Positions 53,977 through 62,561 of a stretch of DNA of 64,000 bases are shown in pieces. Source of the stretch: Rhodococcus sp. ARC_M6 (lineage in GTDB: Bacteria > Actinomycetota > Actinomycetes > Mycobacteriales > Mycobacteriaceae). Position numbers and translations under genes: made by a program. Location of the stretch: positions 41,869 through 105,868 of the forward strand of contig NZ_JALGQH010000022.1 in assembly GCF_022810305.1 (NCBI RefSeq), written 5' to 3'. How positions within the stretch are numbered: the first letter of the stretch is position 1; the number at the start of each line of letters is the position of its first letter. Under the pieces are notes generated by a model. It saw only the letters and a list, made by a program, of their open reading frames with translations. It was not told where the DNA came from and did no database searches.

Positions 53977-55092
53977 TCAGAAGTTGATGACTCCGCGCAG
54001 GTTACGGCCGGCATGCATGTCCGCGAAACCGTCGTTGATGGTGTCCAGTGTGTAGCGGTTGGTGATCAATCCGTCGAGGTTGAGCTTTCCGCTGGTGTAC
54101 AGATCGATCATCCAGGGAATGTCGGCGGTGGGGTTGGATGCGCCGAAGAGGGAACCTTGAATTCGCTTCTGGTAGAGGGTGAGTTCCAACAGGCTCACTG
54201 GTATCCCGATATCGGTCATCTTGCCGAGTCCGGTGACGACGCACGTTCCGGCCTTGCGGATCGACGAGAACGCCTGTGCCACATGTTCGCCGGTGGTGAC
54301 GCCGACAGTCACGATGGCGGAGTCCGCGCCTTGGCCGTTGGTGAAGGAGCGGGCGATCTCGGTTGCTTCTTCCATCGTCGACACCGCGTGCGTGGCACCG
54401 AACTTCACGGCGCTTTCACGCTTGAATTCGACAGGATCGACGGCGATGATGTGGGCGGCTCCGGCATGAGCGGCTCCCTGCACGGCATTGATCCCGATAC
54501 CGCCGACACCCATGACGATCACAGTCTGGCCGGGGTAGACCTCGGCCGAGTTGACCGCTGCGCCCCAGCCGGTACCGACGCCGCAGCCGAGCAGGCACAG
54601 TGTTTCCAAGGGGAGGTGCTTGTCGACCTTGACAGCAGAAAGAGTACTGACAGTGGTGTATTCGCTGAAAGTGGACAGACCGCAGGTCTGTGAAACAGGC
54701 TCACCGTCCAAGGACATGCGGAAGCTCTCGACGTCGCCGGGACGGCCACCCGTCATGATGGCTGCGCCGTTGTCGCAGAGGTTCTGGATTCCGCTTGCGC
54801 ACCAGCGGCAGCGGCCGCACGCGGCGAGGAACGAGAAGATGACATGGTCACCTTCGGCCCAGCCTTGGGTGTGCGGGCCGACCTCGACGACGATGCCCGC
54901 GCCCTCGTGCCCACCACAGATGGGGTAGCGGCCGACACCGTGATCACCAGTGGCGATGTGGTCGTCCGAATGGCATAGGCCGGAGGCGACCATCTTGACG
55001 GTGAGTTCGTTGGTACGGGGTGAATCGAGTTCGAGGTCGACGACCTCGTACTTGCCGGGCGCTTGACGGATTACGGCTCCACGAGTGCGCAA
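53977..55092 (-). CDS. NDMA-type zinc alcohol dehydrogenase (nicotinoprotein-like)
   Basis: This 371-residue alcohol dehydrogenase has the catalytic-zinc CHSDDH, the structural-zinc CGRCRWCASGIQNLCDNG, GGHEGAG and the cofactor motif GVGGIGINA. It fits the actinobacterial NDMA-dependent dehydrogenases that hold NAD(H) tightly and need an external acceptor, often linked to mycofactocin; that linkage is known for the family, not shown here. It is a single gene with a 13-bp terminator after it and a GGGTAC/GTACCC inverted repeat before it. Confidence 0.85.
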   Translation of the reverse strand: MRTRGAVIRQAPGKYEVVDLELDSPRTNELTVKMVASGLCHSDDHIATGDHGVGRYPICGGHEGAGIVVEVGPHTQGWAEGDHVIFSFLAACGRCRWCASGIQNLCDNGAAIMTGGRPGDVESFRMSLDGEPVSQTCGLSTFSEYTTVSTLSAVKVDKHLPLETLCLLGCGVGTGWGAAVNSAEVYPGQTVIVMGVGGIGINAVQGAAHAGAAHIIAVDPVEFKRESAVKFGATHAVSTMEEATEIARSFTNGQGADSAIVTVGVTTGEHVAQAFSSIRKAGTCVVTGLGKMTDIGIPVSLLELTLYQKRIQGSLFGASNPTADIPWMIDLYTSGKLNLDGLITNRYTLDTINDGFADMHAGRNLRGVINF

Positions 55093-55123
55093 GAGGGCTC
55101 CTGAGATAAGTGGTATTCAATTC

Positions 55124-55144
55124 GGGTACGAATGTTATGTACCC
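55124..55144 (-). promoter_or_regulatory. Inverted repeat upstream of the alcohol dehydrogenase
   Basis: GGGTAC (55124-55129) and GTACCC (55139-55144), with partial pairing further out (ATTC/GAAT), form a dyad 32 bp before the dehydrogenase start. It is a plausible operator; no regulator gene is adjacent. Confidence 0.35.
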
Positions 55145-55214
55145 ATGAATGGCCCATTACTTGGCGAGTTGTCTCGTTGATCGGAAACGTGATGGAAGGA
55201 AAGAGAGTTCGGGT

Positions 55215-56882
55215 TCAGGCGCGGGATTCGACAAAGTGATCGAGGCACCGCTCCGCGACAGCGGTAATGGTCAGTGCTGGGTTGACCAGAGCCGACGACC
55301 CCGGCAAGAGAGATCCGTCGACGACGAACAGATTCTTGTAGCCGTGGACCTGACCCTCGTAGCTGGCGGCCTGGCCCATCACCATGCCTCCGAGACCGTG
55401 CCAGGTGCAACCGGATCCGAAGTCCGCGAGCCGGGTATAGATCGGGACACCGGTTGCCGGGGAGCCGAACCGGGTCTCGGTGCGCTCGTGGAAACGGCCC
55501 GCGAAGTTGCGACCGCGTGCGTCGACGTCGCTGTCGGCCTCACCGTGCGGATAGTTCAACTCGGCCCGGCCCAATGCGGGGTTGTAGTCGATCGAGCCGC
55601 GCTCGTCGGAGATGACCTGGATCAGATTTGCCATCATCGATCCGCCGGCGATGTCCGGGAACGGTGAGGCCTCCCAGGACATCGAGATCGGGCCGTAAGG
55701 GTTGTCGTCGTCGTACATCAAGGCGACACCGGGACCGCCCTGCTTGGCGCCGCAGTCGCGGCGCAGCAAGCCGCGTGCGATCAGGAAATCGCCGTTGTTG
55801 CCGAAACCCTTGCCGACCTGATCGTTCAGCCGTGGCAGCGACCCTTTGGCTTTGGCAGTCGCGAGCAAGGAGGAGGTATGGAAGGAGCCGGCCGCCATGA
55901 ATACGTAGTCGACGACGAGAGTTTTTGTCTCGAGTACCGCGCCGGATTCGTCGATCCGCTTGACCGAAACCTCGAACCCGTCCTGCCCGGAGATCTCGCG
56001 AATCTCCGTGACCTCGTGCAGCGGAAGGATACTCACGTTGCCGGTGGCCTCGGCAGACGGCAGATAGTTGTGATCGACGCTGTTCTTGGCGCCGGAGTTG
56101 GTGCCGTAAGGGCCCTCTCCGGCGGAATAGGAAGCGGGCTTGCGACCGGCAAGCTCTTCGCGCACAACATCCCAGTCGACGCAGAAGTCATGCAGGACAG
56201 GCTCTCCGCCGAAATCCTTGATGTAATCGAGCCAAGCTCGGGCGCCCTTGTAGGAAGGATCCGCGAGGAGATCGGCCGGTAGCGGCGAGGTGCCGAGCAT
56301 CTTCTTGGCGCGCGGGTAGTAGGTCTGGTCGAGTTCGTCGTAATCGATCTGACTGGGGAATACCTGGGTGAAATCCTTGCGCCGGGGCTGCGGGGTGAAT
56401 GCCCCGAAGGCCAGGGAGCCGCCGCCTACTCCGACCCCGTAGACGGCGTCGATGCCGTTGCCCGTGATCCGGTCGATGAGACCGGGATACCGGGGGATGG
56501 TCTGTAGCCGGGTCAACTGGTTGATGGGCGGGTGGTCGCTGAACCAAGCGGATCGACCGTCGGGCTCGTTGACTGTGCAGAAGGTGTTGCCATCAGCTTG
56601 GATCGGCCACCGTCGACCCCGTTCGAGGACTGTGGTCTGCACGCCTGCCTGGCCGAGACGCAACGCCGCGACGGCGCCGCCGAATCCACTGCCGACTACC
56701 ACTGCGGTCTTGCCGGTCAGTTGGGTTGGGGAGGCCCCTGCCTTCGCAGACAGGGGTCCGAGAGAAGACAGCGGCCCCAGAGTAGAACCGGCAGCGACTG
56801 CACCGAGGCCGATTGCGGCACTGCGTAGAACGGATCGGCGGTTCGGGCGCTGCGCTGCGGTGCGGGTCATCTGAGGAAACAT
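55215..56882 (-). CDS. TAT-exported GMC oxidoreductase, cholesterol oxidase-like
   Basis: This 555-residue flavoprotein begins with a TAT signal (RRSVLRSAAIGLGAVAAG). FAD motif VVVGSGFGGAVAALRLGQAG follows. GVGVGGGSLAFGAFTPQPRR, SMSWEASPFPD, CTWHGLGG and LVNPALTITAVAER line up with the cholesterol oxidase sites (Glu, His and Asn of Streptomyces ChoA). It probably oxidises cholesterol or a related 3-hydroxysteroid outside the cell, making H2O2. An ATG 12 bases inside (56870) is an alternative start. It follows the PucR-type regulator gene by 16 bp. Confidence 0.83.
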   Translation of the reverse strand: MFPQMTRTAAQRPNRRSVLRSAAIGLGAVAAGSTLGPLSSLGPLSAKAGASPTQLTGKTAVVVGSGFGGAVAALRLGQAGVQTTVLERGRRWPIQADGNTFCTVNEPDGRSAWFSDHPPINQLTRLQTIPRYPGLIDRITGNGIDAVYGVGVGGGSLAFGAFTPQPRRKDFTQVFPSQIDYDELDQTYYPRAKKMLGTSPLPADLLADPSYKGARAWLDYIKDFGGEPVLHDFCVDWDVVREELAGRKPASYSAGEGPYGTNSGAKNSVDHNYLPSAEATGNVSILPLHEVTEIREISGQDGFEVSVKRIDESGAVLETKTLVVDYVFMAAGSFHTSSLLATAKAKGSLPRLNDQVGKGFGNNGDFLIARGLLRRDCGAKQGGPGVALMYDDDNPYGPISMSWEASPFPDIAGGSMMANLIQVISDERGSIDYNPALGRAELNYPHGEADSDVDARGRNFAGRFHERTETRFGSPATGVPIYTRLADFGSGCTWHGLGGMVMGQAASYEGQVHGYKNLFVVDGSLLPGSSALVNPALTITAVAERCLDHFVESRA

Positions 56883-56898
56883 ACGCGAAAATCAGATT

Positions 56899-58611
56899 TC
56901 AAGCATCGGAACTCAGGCGCTCGGGTTCGGCCGGGCCACGAGCGAGGAGTGCCAATTGTAGCTCTGTCAGGAGTCGTGTATCCGATTCGTCGAGCGAGAT
57001 ACCCATGATTTGCTCGGCGCGCCGGACGCGGTATCTCAACGTATTGGTGTGAACATTCAGCAGCGCCGCAGCCTTTTTCACGTCACCGAATGCAGCGAGA
57101 TAAGTCGCGAGTGTGAACTGCATGTCGGAAGAGTTCTTGTCGTCGTAGGAAAGTAGTCGATCAACCCTCGGATCACGAAGTCGGTCGTGACTGCCCACCA
57201 AATCGAGGATCTCGCCGAGCAGGACCGCCGTGCGGGACGCCGCCAGTGTTGTTACCCGAGAAGGCTTGTCCCCGGGAACGTCCAGTACGCGGTCGACTTC
57301 TCTGCGGGCCTCGGGGACTCCGTACAAGCGTGGAATCATCACGGCGACCGCAGCACGCGCGACAACCTGCGAACGAATTTCCAAGTGCTGGATGGTATCA
57401 GCGGCCCATTCGCCGATCAGCGCGTCTTCTTCCGCGTGTGGGAAGAGTACATACACCCGGTCGACGATGTGCGTGGTGACGGCATCGCGTCGAAAAGCGC
57501 TGGCGTGCAGGCGCAGTGAGTTCGTCAGTCGCTGTAGATCGGCCGGTTCCTGTTTATCGGTCGAAAAACCTACAAGAGCTGCGGGGCCTTCGATGGATAA
57601 TGACAGTGAGTCGGCCAGGGATGTGACGTCGATTCCGCCGCCCATGGCTCCGAACAAGCGCTGGACCTGTGTGTTCTCGCGGCTGGACGCGTCGAGCGTT
57701 CTGATCAGGATGCGTGACGCTACTGCCGCCGCGCCCCGCAGTACCTCATCGGAATCGTCGGCGAGTGGCTTGTCTGTGCTCTGTACCCAGATCGTTCCGA
57801 GATGCTGTTGTTGCGTATCCGATGTGGATTCAGCTCTTTGATCCGGACGTCGAATGCTCACTGCCAATCGTTGAGCGGCACCGATTTTCGGTTCAGCAGG
57901 TACATCTACGACGGCGTCCGAGCGTCGTAGATGTTCGAAGGTTCCTTGCTCGTCCAGCCATTGGGTATACGCGCTCGGCCATTCTCGACCGAGGATCGAT
58001 CGTTGTCGCAGATCGTCCTCGCCCTCATGGCCTGCGGAATACGCCAGAATATGGAGGGCGTTGTCGTCGATTGTCACCAAACCGCCGGTCAGTTCTGCGA
58101 CGGTTTCGGAGAGTGTGAACAGGTCGGAATCGCCGGTAGGCGCAGAACTCTCGGCGGAGCGCGAGCGATACGTGCTCTGCGTCAGTAACTTCTGTATCAG
58201 TGAATAGATATGTCCGGAGCTGGCTTTCGGGTGAACGGCTGCAAGGGCGATCCCTGATTTCTTTGCCGCATTCCGGAGCGCAACTTCTGGGCGCGCGTTT
58301 TTGACCAACATCAGCTTCGGGCGATGTTGGCGCCCTTCGAATACCTGCAACCAGGCGATCAATACATCAACGGAAATTCCGACCGGCAGATAAACATCGG
58401 CAATTGCCCCGATGGTTTCCGAATCTTCGATATCGCCAGTCTCGAGGAGTGTCATCGAGCGTATCTCGACCCCGAGACCGTCCGGGCTGTCGAGCAACTC
58501 GATCACGGAACTGTCGAGAGAGCTGACGAGCGTACCGAGGGTTGCGGCACCAGTACCGACTCGATTGTCGGCTGGTTCGTGCTCTGTCATCGTGACGGGT
58601 GCTGGATGCAC
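56899..58611 (-). CDS. PucR/CdaR-type transcriptional regulator
   Basis: This 570-residue regulator has an N-terminal PucR-like sensory region (LTGDIEDS and PKLMLVKNARPEVALR), a GGDEF-like middle part, and a C-terminal HTH_30 (LAAFGDVKKAAALLNVHTNT, then LRYRVRRAEQIMGISLDESD). GTG 58611 has AAGGAG 6 bases before it; the frame runs further up to 58683 without support. It is upstream of the cholesterol-oxidase-like gene on the same strand, with 16 bp between, and probably controls it. The ligand is unknown. Confidence 0.83.
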   Translation of the reverse strand: MHPAPVTMTEHEPADNRVGTGAATLGTLVSSLDSSVIELLDSPDGLGVEIRSMTLLETGDIEDSETIGAIADVYLPVGISVDVLIAWLQVFEGRQHRPKLMLVKNARPEVALRNAAKKSGIALAAVHPKASSGHIYSLIQKLLTQSTYRSRSAESSAPTGDSDLFTLSETVAELTGGLVTIDDNALHILAYSAGHEGEDDLRQRSILGREWPSAYTQWLDEQGTFEHLRRSDAVVDVPAEPKIGAAQRLAVSIRRPDQRAESTSDTQQQHLGTIWVQSTDKPLADDSDEVLRGAAAVASRILIRTLDASSRENTQVQRLFGAMGGGIDVTSLADSLSLSIEGPAALVGFSTDKQEPADLQRLTNSLRLHASAFRRDAVTTHIVDRVYVLFPHAEEDALIGEWAADTIQHLEIRSQVVARAAVAVMIPRLYGVPEARREVDRVLDVPGDKPSRVTTLAASRTAVLLGEILDLVGSHDRLRDPRVDRLLSYDDKNSSDMQFTLATYLAAFGDVKKAAALLNVHTNTLRYRVRRAEQIMGISLDESDTRLLTELQLALLARGPAEPERLSSDA

Positions 58612-58689
58612 TGGAAGCTCCTTGCGCGAGTGTTGCTTCAGATTAGCGCCCGCGCCGGGAATGTCGGCGATGATCGAGTGCAACAGCGG

Positions 58690-60099
58690 TCAATCAGGGA
58701 TTGTGATACCCAATTGCTGCGCTTTGGTGGCAACGTCTTCGGGGAAGACATTCTTGAAGAGATAGAGGTCCTGGCCGATCACCCAGCCAGGAGCGAGAGC
58801 CGTTGCGTACCGCTCGAAGTACCCCAGTTGCTTGCCGAAAAGGACCAACTCCTCAGGACTCGCGACACCCCACTGCTTGCCCAGGTTGACGAGTGCCATG
58901 ATGAGTTCGCTCAGCTTGAGTTCACCCAGATCACGTCCCAGAATCGGTGCCAGCGCGGTGACAACCTGTAAGCCGAGCTGGTCGTCGTCCACCTCGTAGT
59001 CCGTGGCATATCCCAAGGCGCGAATACCTCGTGCGACGCGGGCGAAATCACCGTCGATCAACGTTGCGCGGAACATATCCGAGAGGATCGTCCGCCACGT
59101 TTCGGGGAGAACGCCGACTATGCCGAAATCGAGCATCGCAATGCGGCCGTCGTCGAGCACCCACAGGTTCCCGGCGTGGACGTCGCCGTGAAAAGGACCG
59201 TGGACAATGACGGATTCGAGCCAGACTTTCACGCCGCGACGAACGAGCATGCGGGCTTCGTCGACGCCGTCCGGACCAGCGACAAATCGATCGAGAGGCA
59301 CTCCGCGCATACGTTCCATGCAGATGACTCGGGGACCGCAGTAATCCCAGTACACCTCCGGCGTCGTAACGCCCTTGTTGTCGCCGAATGTTCCGATGTT
59401 GTTTCGGAAGGTTGTTTGGCGATCAGCTTCGACGGCACTGTTGAGCTCAGTCATCGTAGCCGTATGTAGATCGCGAATAATGGCAGTAGCGTTGGCAATT
59501 CGAAGAAACTCGACAAACTTTTCCAGAATATTCGCACCCCAGTACGCGGCCCGAAGATCGATCAACATGCGCGCGTAAATGTCTGGTCGTTGAATCTTGA
59601 TGACGGCTTCGCGTCCGTCGTGCAGGACACACGCATGTACTTGGGCGACGGACGCAGCCGCGAGTGGATGGTCGTCGAATTCCGCAAAAAGTTCGGCGAT
59701 CGAGTAACCGAGGTCTGATTCGACGATGCCACGTGCCTGGTCAGCGGGAAACGGCGGAACGTCGTCAAGGCAACGCAAGCACGCATTGGCCAGTGGGGCG
59801 GGAAAGATACCCGACGACGACGCAACGAGTTGCCCGATTTTGACGAACGTCGGACCGAGGGTGATGAAGCCGTCCACCAGTCCGTCAGAAGCGGCGTCGG
59901 CAATGGTGCGTCCACGTCTGCGGAACGGCCAGACGATCAAAGCCAAGATGATGGACGTCGACAGGACCACTGCAATAATGGCCGATCGCCACAACTGGGG
60001 GAGGCCGAAGCGCTCCAAGTCCGGCATGCGCACGTCGAGGGCACCGGCGGGCACGCCTGACGAGTAAGGCCCGACAGGACGTTGCGTTGGATCCGGCAC
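58690..60099 (-). CDS. ABC1/AarF/UbiB atypical kinase-family protein
   Basis: This 469-residue protein has a membrane helix near residues 38-58 and the UbiB signatures FVKIGQLVASSSGIFP (KxGQ), AAASVAQVHACVLHDGREAV with the Ala-rich loop, the lysine in AVIKIQRP, and HGDVHAGNLWVLDDGRIAMLDFG with catalytic Asp and metal-binding DFG. Such proteins support quinone or lipid metabolism in membranes; ubiquinone is not made by most actinobacteria, so a menaquinone or lipid role is likelier. The stop is about 80 bp before the PucR-type gene start, on the same strand. Confidence 0.85.
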   Translation of the reverse strand: MPDPTQRPVGPYSSGVPAGALDVRMPDLERFGLPQLWRSAIIAVVLSTSIILALIVWPFRRRGRTIADAASDGLVDGFITLGPTFVKIGQLVASSSGIFPAPLANACLRCLDDVPPFPADQARGIVESDLGYSIAELFAEFDDHPLAAASVAQVHACVLHDGREAVIKIQRPDIYARMLIDLRAAYWGANILEKFVEFLRIANATAIIRDLHTATMTELNSAVEADRQTTFRNNIGTFGDNKGVTTPEVYWDYCGPRVICMERMRGVPLDRFVAGPDGVDEARMLVRRGVKVWLESVIVHGPFHGDVHAGNLWVLDDGRIAMLDFGIVGVLPETWRTILSDMFRATLIDGDFARVARGIRALGYATDYEVDDDQLGLQVVTALAPILGRDLGELKLSELIMALVNLGKQWGVASPEELVLFGKQLGYFERYATALAPGWVIGQDLYLFKNVFPEDVATKAQQLGITIPD

Positions 60100-60206
60100 G
60101 GCTCTCCCTCATTCTTCGCGGGTAGTCAGTATGCCAAGTTACAGTTAAATCTCGGAAGTGGAAGACCGGTGGCTCACATACTGCACCTTCCGGTCGTCTA
60201 TCAAGT

Positions 60207-60926
60207 ATGGACCAGTTCAGCGATCTGCCCGTTCGTGTCGATTCCCTCGATTGGCCGGCACTGATCGACGAAATCGAGGCAATCGGCTGCGCGCAGGGCG
60301 GGCCGTTGCTCACTGCGTCGGAGTGCGCGGAGATCGCGTCGTGGTACGGGGAAGCTGGTCGCTTTCGCAGCACGATCGACATGGCTCGATATCGCTTCGG
60401 CCAAGGTGAATATCGATACTTCGGTGAGCCTGTACCAGTACCGATCACGGCACTACGGGGTGCGTTCTACCGAAAGCTCCTGCCGTTGGCACGGGAGTGG
60501 GCATTCAAGCTCGGCGACCAGGCGCCCTGGCCGGATGCTTTCGACGATTGGATTGTGCAGTGCCACAGTGCCGGCCAAACGCGGCCGACGCCGATTCTTC
60601 TGACGTACGGGCCGGGAGATTGGAATGCCCTGCATCGAGATCTCTACGGACAGTTGGTGTTCCCGCTGCAAGTGGTAATCGGACTGGATCGGCCGCGAGT
60701 CGATCACGCCGGAGGAGAGTTCATGGTTGTCGAGCAGCGTCCGCGTGCACAGTCGAAAGGTACTGTCACAGTTCTCGAGCAGGGCCACGCACTGATCTTC
60801 ACGACCCGTGATCGACCCGTTCTCGGATCTCGTGGGTGGTCGAGAGTGCCTGTGCGGCATGGGGTGAGCGTCGTACGATCAGGTTTTCGTCGAACTTTGG
60901 GGCTGGTGCTTCATGATGCCGAATAG
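60207..60926 (+). CDS. PF09859-like 2OG-Fe(II) oxygenase (DNA-damage type)
   Basis: This 239-residue protein matches the family described as oxygenases acting on damaged DNA. Key segments are TYGPGDWNALHRDLYGQLVFPLQVVI with iron ligands H143 and D145, GGEFMVVEQRPRAQSKG, and RVPVRHGVSVVRSGFRRTLGLVLHD with the distal His and the 2OG-binding Arg. Activity in vivo has not been shown here. Its stop overlaps the start of the next gene by 14 bases, an Ada-like zinc-binding protein. A weak inverted repeat (60161-60198) lies before the start. Confidence 0.82.
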   Translation: MDQFSDLPVRVDSLDWPALIDEIEAIGCAQGGPLLTASECAEIASWYGEAGRFRSTIDMARYRFGQGEYRYFGEPVPVPITALRGAFYRKLLPLAREWAFKLGDQAPWPDAFDDWIVQCHSAGQTRPTPILLTYGPGDWNALHRDLYGQLVFPLQVVIGLDRPRVDHAGGEFMVVEQRPRAQSKGTVTVLEQGHALIFTTRDRPVLGSRGWSRVPVRHGVSVVRSGFRRTLGLVLHDAE

Positions 60927-61209
60927 GACGTATGTACTCCGGGGGCCGGATAACAAGCCATACGACAGCGAGACTCCCGGTTTGTTGGGAGGACACCGGA
61001 AAACCAAGATCTACGGCAGACTCGACTGCCGCGGCGCAGCGCAGGCCATTGCGCGAGGCGGCTACGTGGCGAGTCGTGTCTTCTTCGCAGATGAGCCGAC
61101 CGCGATTGCGGCCGGCTATCGTCCCTGCGCAGTGTGTATGCCCGAAGCGTATGTGGTGTGGAAGACGCCCGCTAGGCCCCGAACCGATCCCGGTACTCGA
61201 CAGGGATGA
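60913..61209 (+). CDS. Ada-like metal-binding domain protein
   Basis: This 98-residue protein resembles the stand-alone Ada N-terminal zinc domain. Two visible motifs are IYGRLDCRGAAQAIARGG with C39 and VFFADEPTAIAAGYRPCAVC with C72 and C75. In Ada the first motif has a second Cys (CxxxC), here replaced by Ala (A43), so the methyl-accepting zinc site may be incomplete. ATG 60913 overlaps the oxygenase gene; a second ATG follows directly at 60916. The C-terminal 38 bases overlap the opposing VOC gene. Confidence 0.75.
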   Translation: MMPNRTYVLRGPDNKPYDSETPGLLGGHRKTKIYGRLDCRGAAQAIARGGYVASRVFFADEPTAIAAGYRPCAVCMPEAYVVWKTPARPRTDPGTRQG

Positions 61210-61600
61210 GCGGCTTTTCGCCGCGAACCTTCAATTGCTGCACAGCCCAGGTATTGCCGTCGGGATCAGCGAAACCGAAGAAGGTACCGCCGTCACGCTC
61301 GTCAAAGACGGTGACCTCGCTGGCGTCGACCCCGCGCTCGATGAGTTCCGCTCTCGCCTTCGCCGCGTCGGCAACCACGAGTTGGAGTCCCTTCAAGGAT
61401 CCCGGTGCCATCTCGGTCTGTGACGGGAGGTTGCCGATGACTATCGAACAACCCGAACCGGGCGGGGTGAGTTGAGCGACCGTCATGTGCTCGTTCACCG
61501 TGTGATGATCGAGGTTGAAGCCGATCTGATCCCGGTAGAACGCGATGGAGCGTTCGAGATCGCTGACGGGGACGATGACAACTTCGAGGGTCCAGTCCAT
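61172..61600 (-). CDS. VOC-superfamily (glyoxalase-like) protein
   Basis: This 142-residue protein has the vicinal-oxygen-chelate fold: VVIVPVSDLERSIAFYRDQIGFNLDHH at the start, LQLVVADAAKARAELIERG, and GGTFFGFADPDGNTWAVQQ at the end. Metal ligands and reaction are unknown; relatives detoxify or bind small molecules. Start ATG 61600 is chosen because the fold begins there. It ends an arsR-SRPBCC-VOC operon, 40 bp after the SRPBCC gene, and overlaps the Ada-like gene tail to tail by 38 bp. Confidence 0.82.
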   Translation of the reverse strand: MDWTLEVVIVPVSDLERSIAFYRDQIGFNLDHHTVNEHMTVAQLTPPGSGCSIVIGNLPSQTEMAPGSLKGLQLVVADAAKARAELIERGVDASEVTVFDERDGGTFFGFADPDGNTWAVQQLKVRGEKPLIPVEYRDRFGA

Positions 61601-61640
61601 GAGAGTGCCTTTCGCAGTGAGTGTTCGGGCAAATAGTCGA

Positions 61641-62126
61641 TCAGAGCTGTGTGACGATCTTGTCCAGACGCTCGTAACCTTCACGGACGCCGAGTTCCAT
61701 GTTGCTCGCAATCATGCCGTCGCGCGCTTCGAGGCTCGGGTACACGGAATGGCCGGAGAGGCGAGTACGGCCGTTTCCGAGGTCTTCGAACGTCAGGGAT
61801 TCGATGCTGACTACGTCGGGGAAGCCTTCGTATTCGAAAGTTTGGATGACAAATTCGTTGTCGCGAACCACGTGAAACACTCCGTTGAACCGGTACTCCT
61901 CGCCCGCGGGGTTGCGGTGGATGTACTTGTATCGGCCGCCGCTGGCGAAGGTGTATTCCTCGACCTCCATCTCGTATCCGTTCGGGCCGAGCCACTGCTT
62001 GATCAGGTCAGGATCCGAATGTGCCCGGAACACCGCACTGACGGGTGCGTCGAACTCGCGGGTGATGTCGATAAACGGCACTCCCTCAGGAGCCGTGATG
62101 ATGACAGGGTTGGTGGTGGTGCCCAT
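61641..62126 (-). CDS. SRPBCC (AHSA1-like) domain protein
   Basis: This 161-residue protein has the START/Bet v1-like fold: FIDITREFDAPVSAVFRAHSDPDLIKQWLGPNGY at the start, then GGRYKYIHRNPAGEEYRFNGVFH and the long C-terminal helix (REGYERLDKIVTQL). The WLGPNG motif is common in AHSA1-like proteins encoded with ArsR regulators. It may bind hydrophobic ligands. AAGGAG just inside the arsR 3' end serves as ribosome-binding site; the gap is 2 bp. Confidence 0.85.
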   Translation of the reverse strand: MGTTTNPVIITAPEGVPFIDITREFDAPVSAVFRAHSDPDLIKQWLGPNGYEMEVEEYTFASGGRYKYIHRNPAGEEYRFNGVFHVVRDNEFVIQTFEYEGFPDVVSIESLTFEDLGNGRTRLSGHSVYPSLEARDGMIASNMELGVREGYERLDKIVTQL

Positions 62127-62128
62127 GG

Positions 62129-62473
62129 CTAACTCTCCTTCTGCGTGGTGTTCAGGATGTGATCGAGCTTGCGAAACTGTTGTTCGTGGACCAGTCGATA
62201 GCGATCTATCCAGGCCGTCAGAGCCTCGAGTGCGGCAGCGTTGAGATGTACCGGGCGCCGTTGGGCATCGCGACTGCGAGTTACCAGGCCGGCAGATTCC
62301 AGTACCTGAATATGTTTGGAGACAGCTTGTTTGGTGATCTCAAACGGCTCGGCCAGATCGTTGACCGTCAAGGGGCCCGTGCTCAGGCGAGCGATGATCC
62401 GCCGCCGTATCGGGTCTGCGAGTGCCATGAACGCTTTGTCGAGGCGTTCGTCGGCCGCCGGATCCAGGATCAC
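62129..62473 (-). CDS. ArsR-family transcriptional repressor
   Basis: This 114-residue protein has the winged helix of ArsR/SmtB regulators (FMALADPIRRRIIARLSTGPLTVNDLAEPFEI, then TKQAVSKHIQVLESAGLVTRSRDAQRR). No cluster of Cys or His suggests metal sensing; it belongs to the group paired with SRPBCC genes. The start is GTG 62473 after a long leader with repeats at 62474-62499. It is the first gene of the three-gene operon. Confidence 0.87.
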   Translation of the reverse strand: MILDPAADERLDKAFMALADPIRRRIIARLSTGPLTVNDLAEPFEITKQAVSKHIQVLESAGLVTRSRDAQRRPVHLNAAALEALTAWIDRYRLVHEQQFRKLDHILNTTQKES

Positions 62474-62499
62474 TTATCAACCATCTCCTTTATCAACCA
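62474..62499. repeat. Direct repeats upstream of the arsR-like gene
   Basis: TTATCAACCA is present at 62474-62483 and again at 62490-62499, with a 16-base period, immediately before the start codon of the ArsR gene; TGATT (62506-62510) lies a little further out. These repeats are good candidates for the repressor's own operator. Confidence 0.5.
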
Positions 62500-62561
62500 A
62501 TCTATTGATTACGATACGAGTCGAGGTGGAGGACGTCAAGAGTTTGGGTAGCGTGGAAATC

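Noticed and set aside
60161..60198. GAAGACCGG/CCGGTCGTC imperfect inverted repeat before the 2OG-oxygenase gene.
   Set aside because: One mismatch and a 20-base loop; not convincing as operator or terminator.
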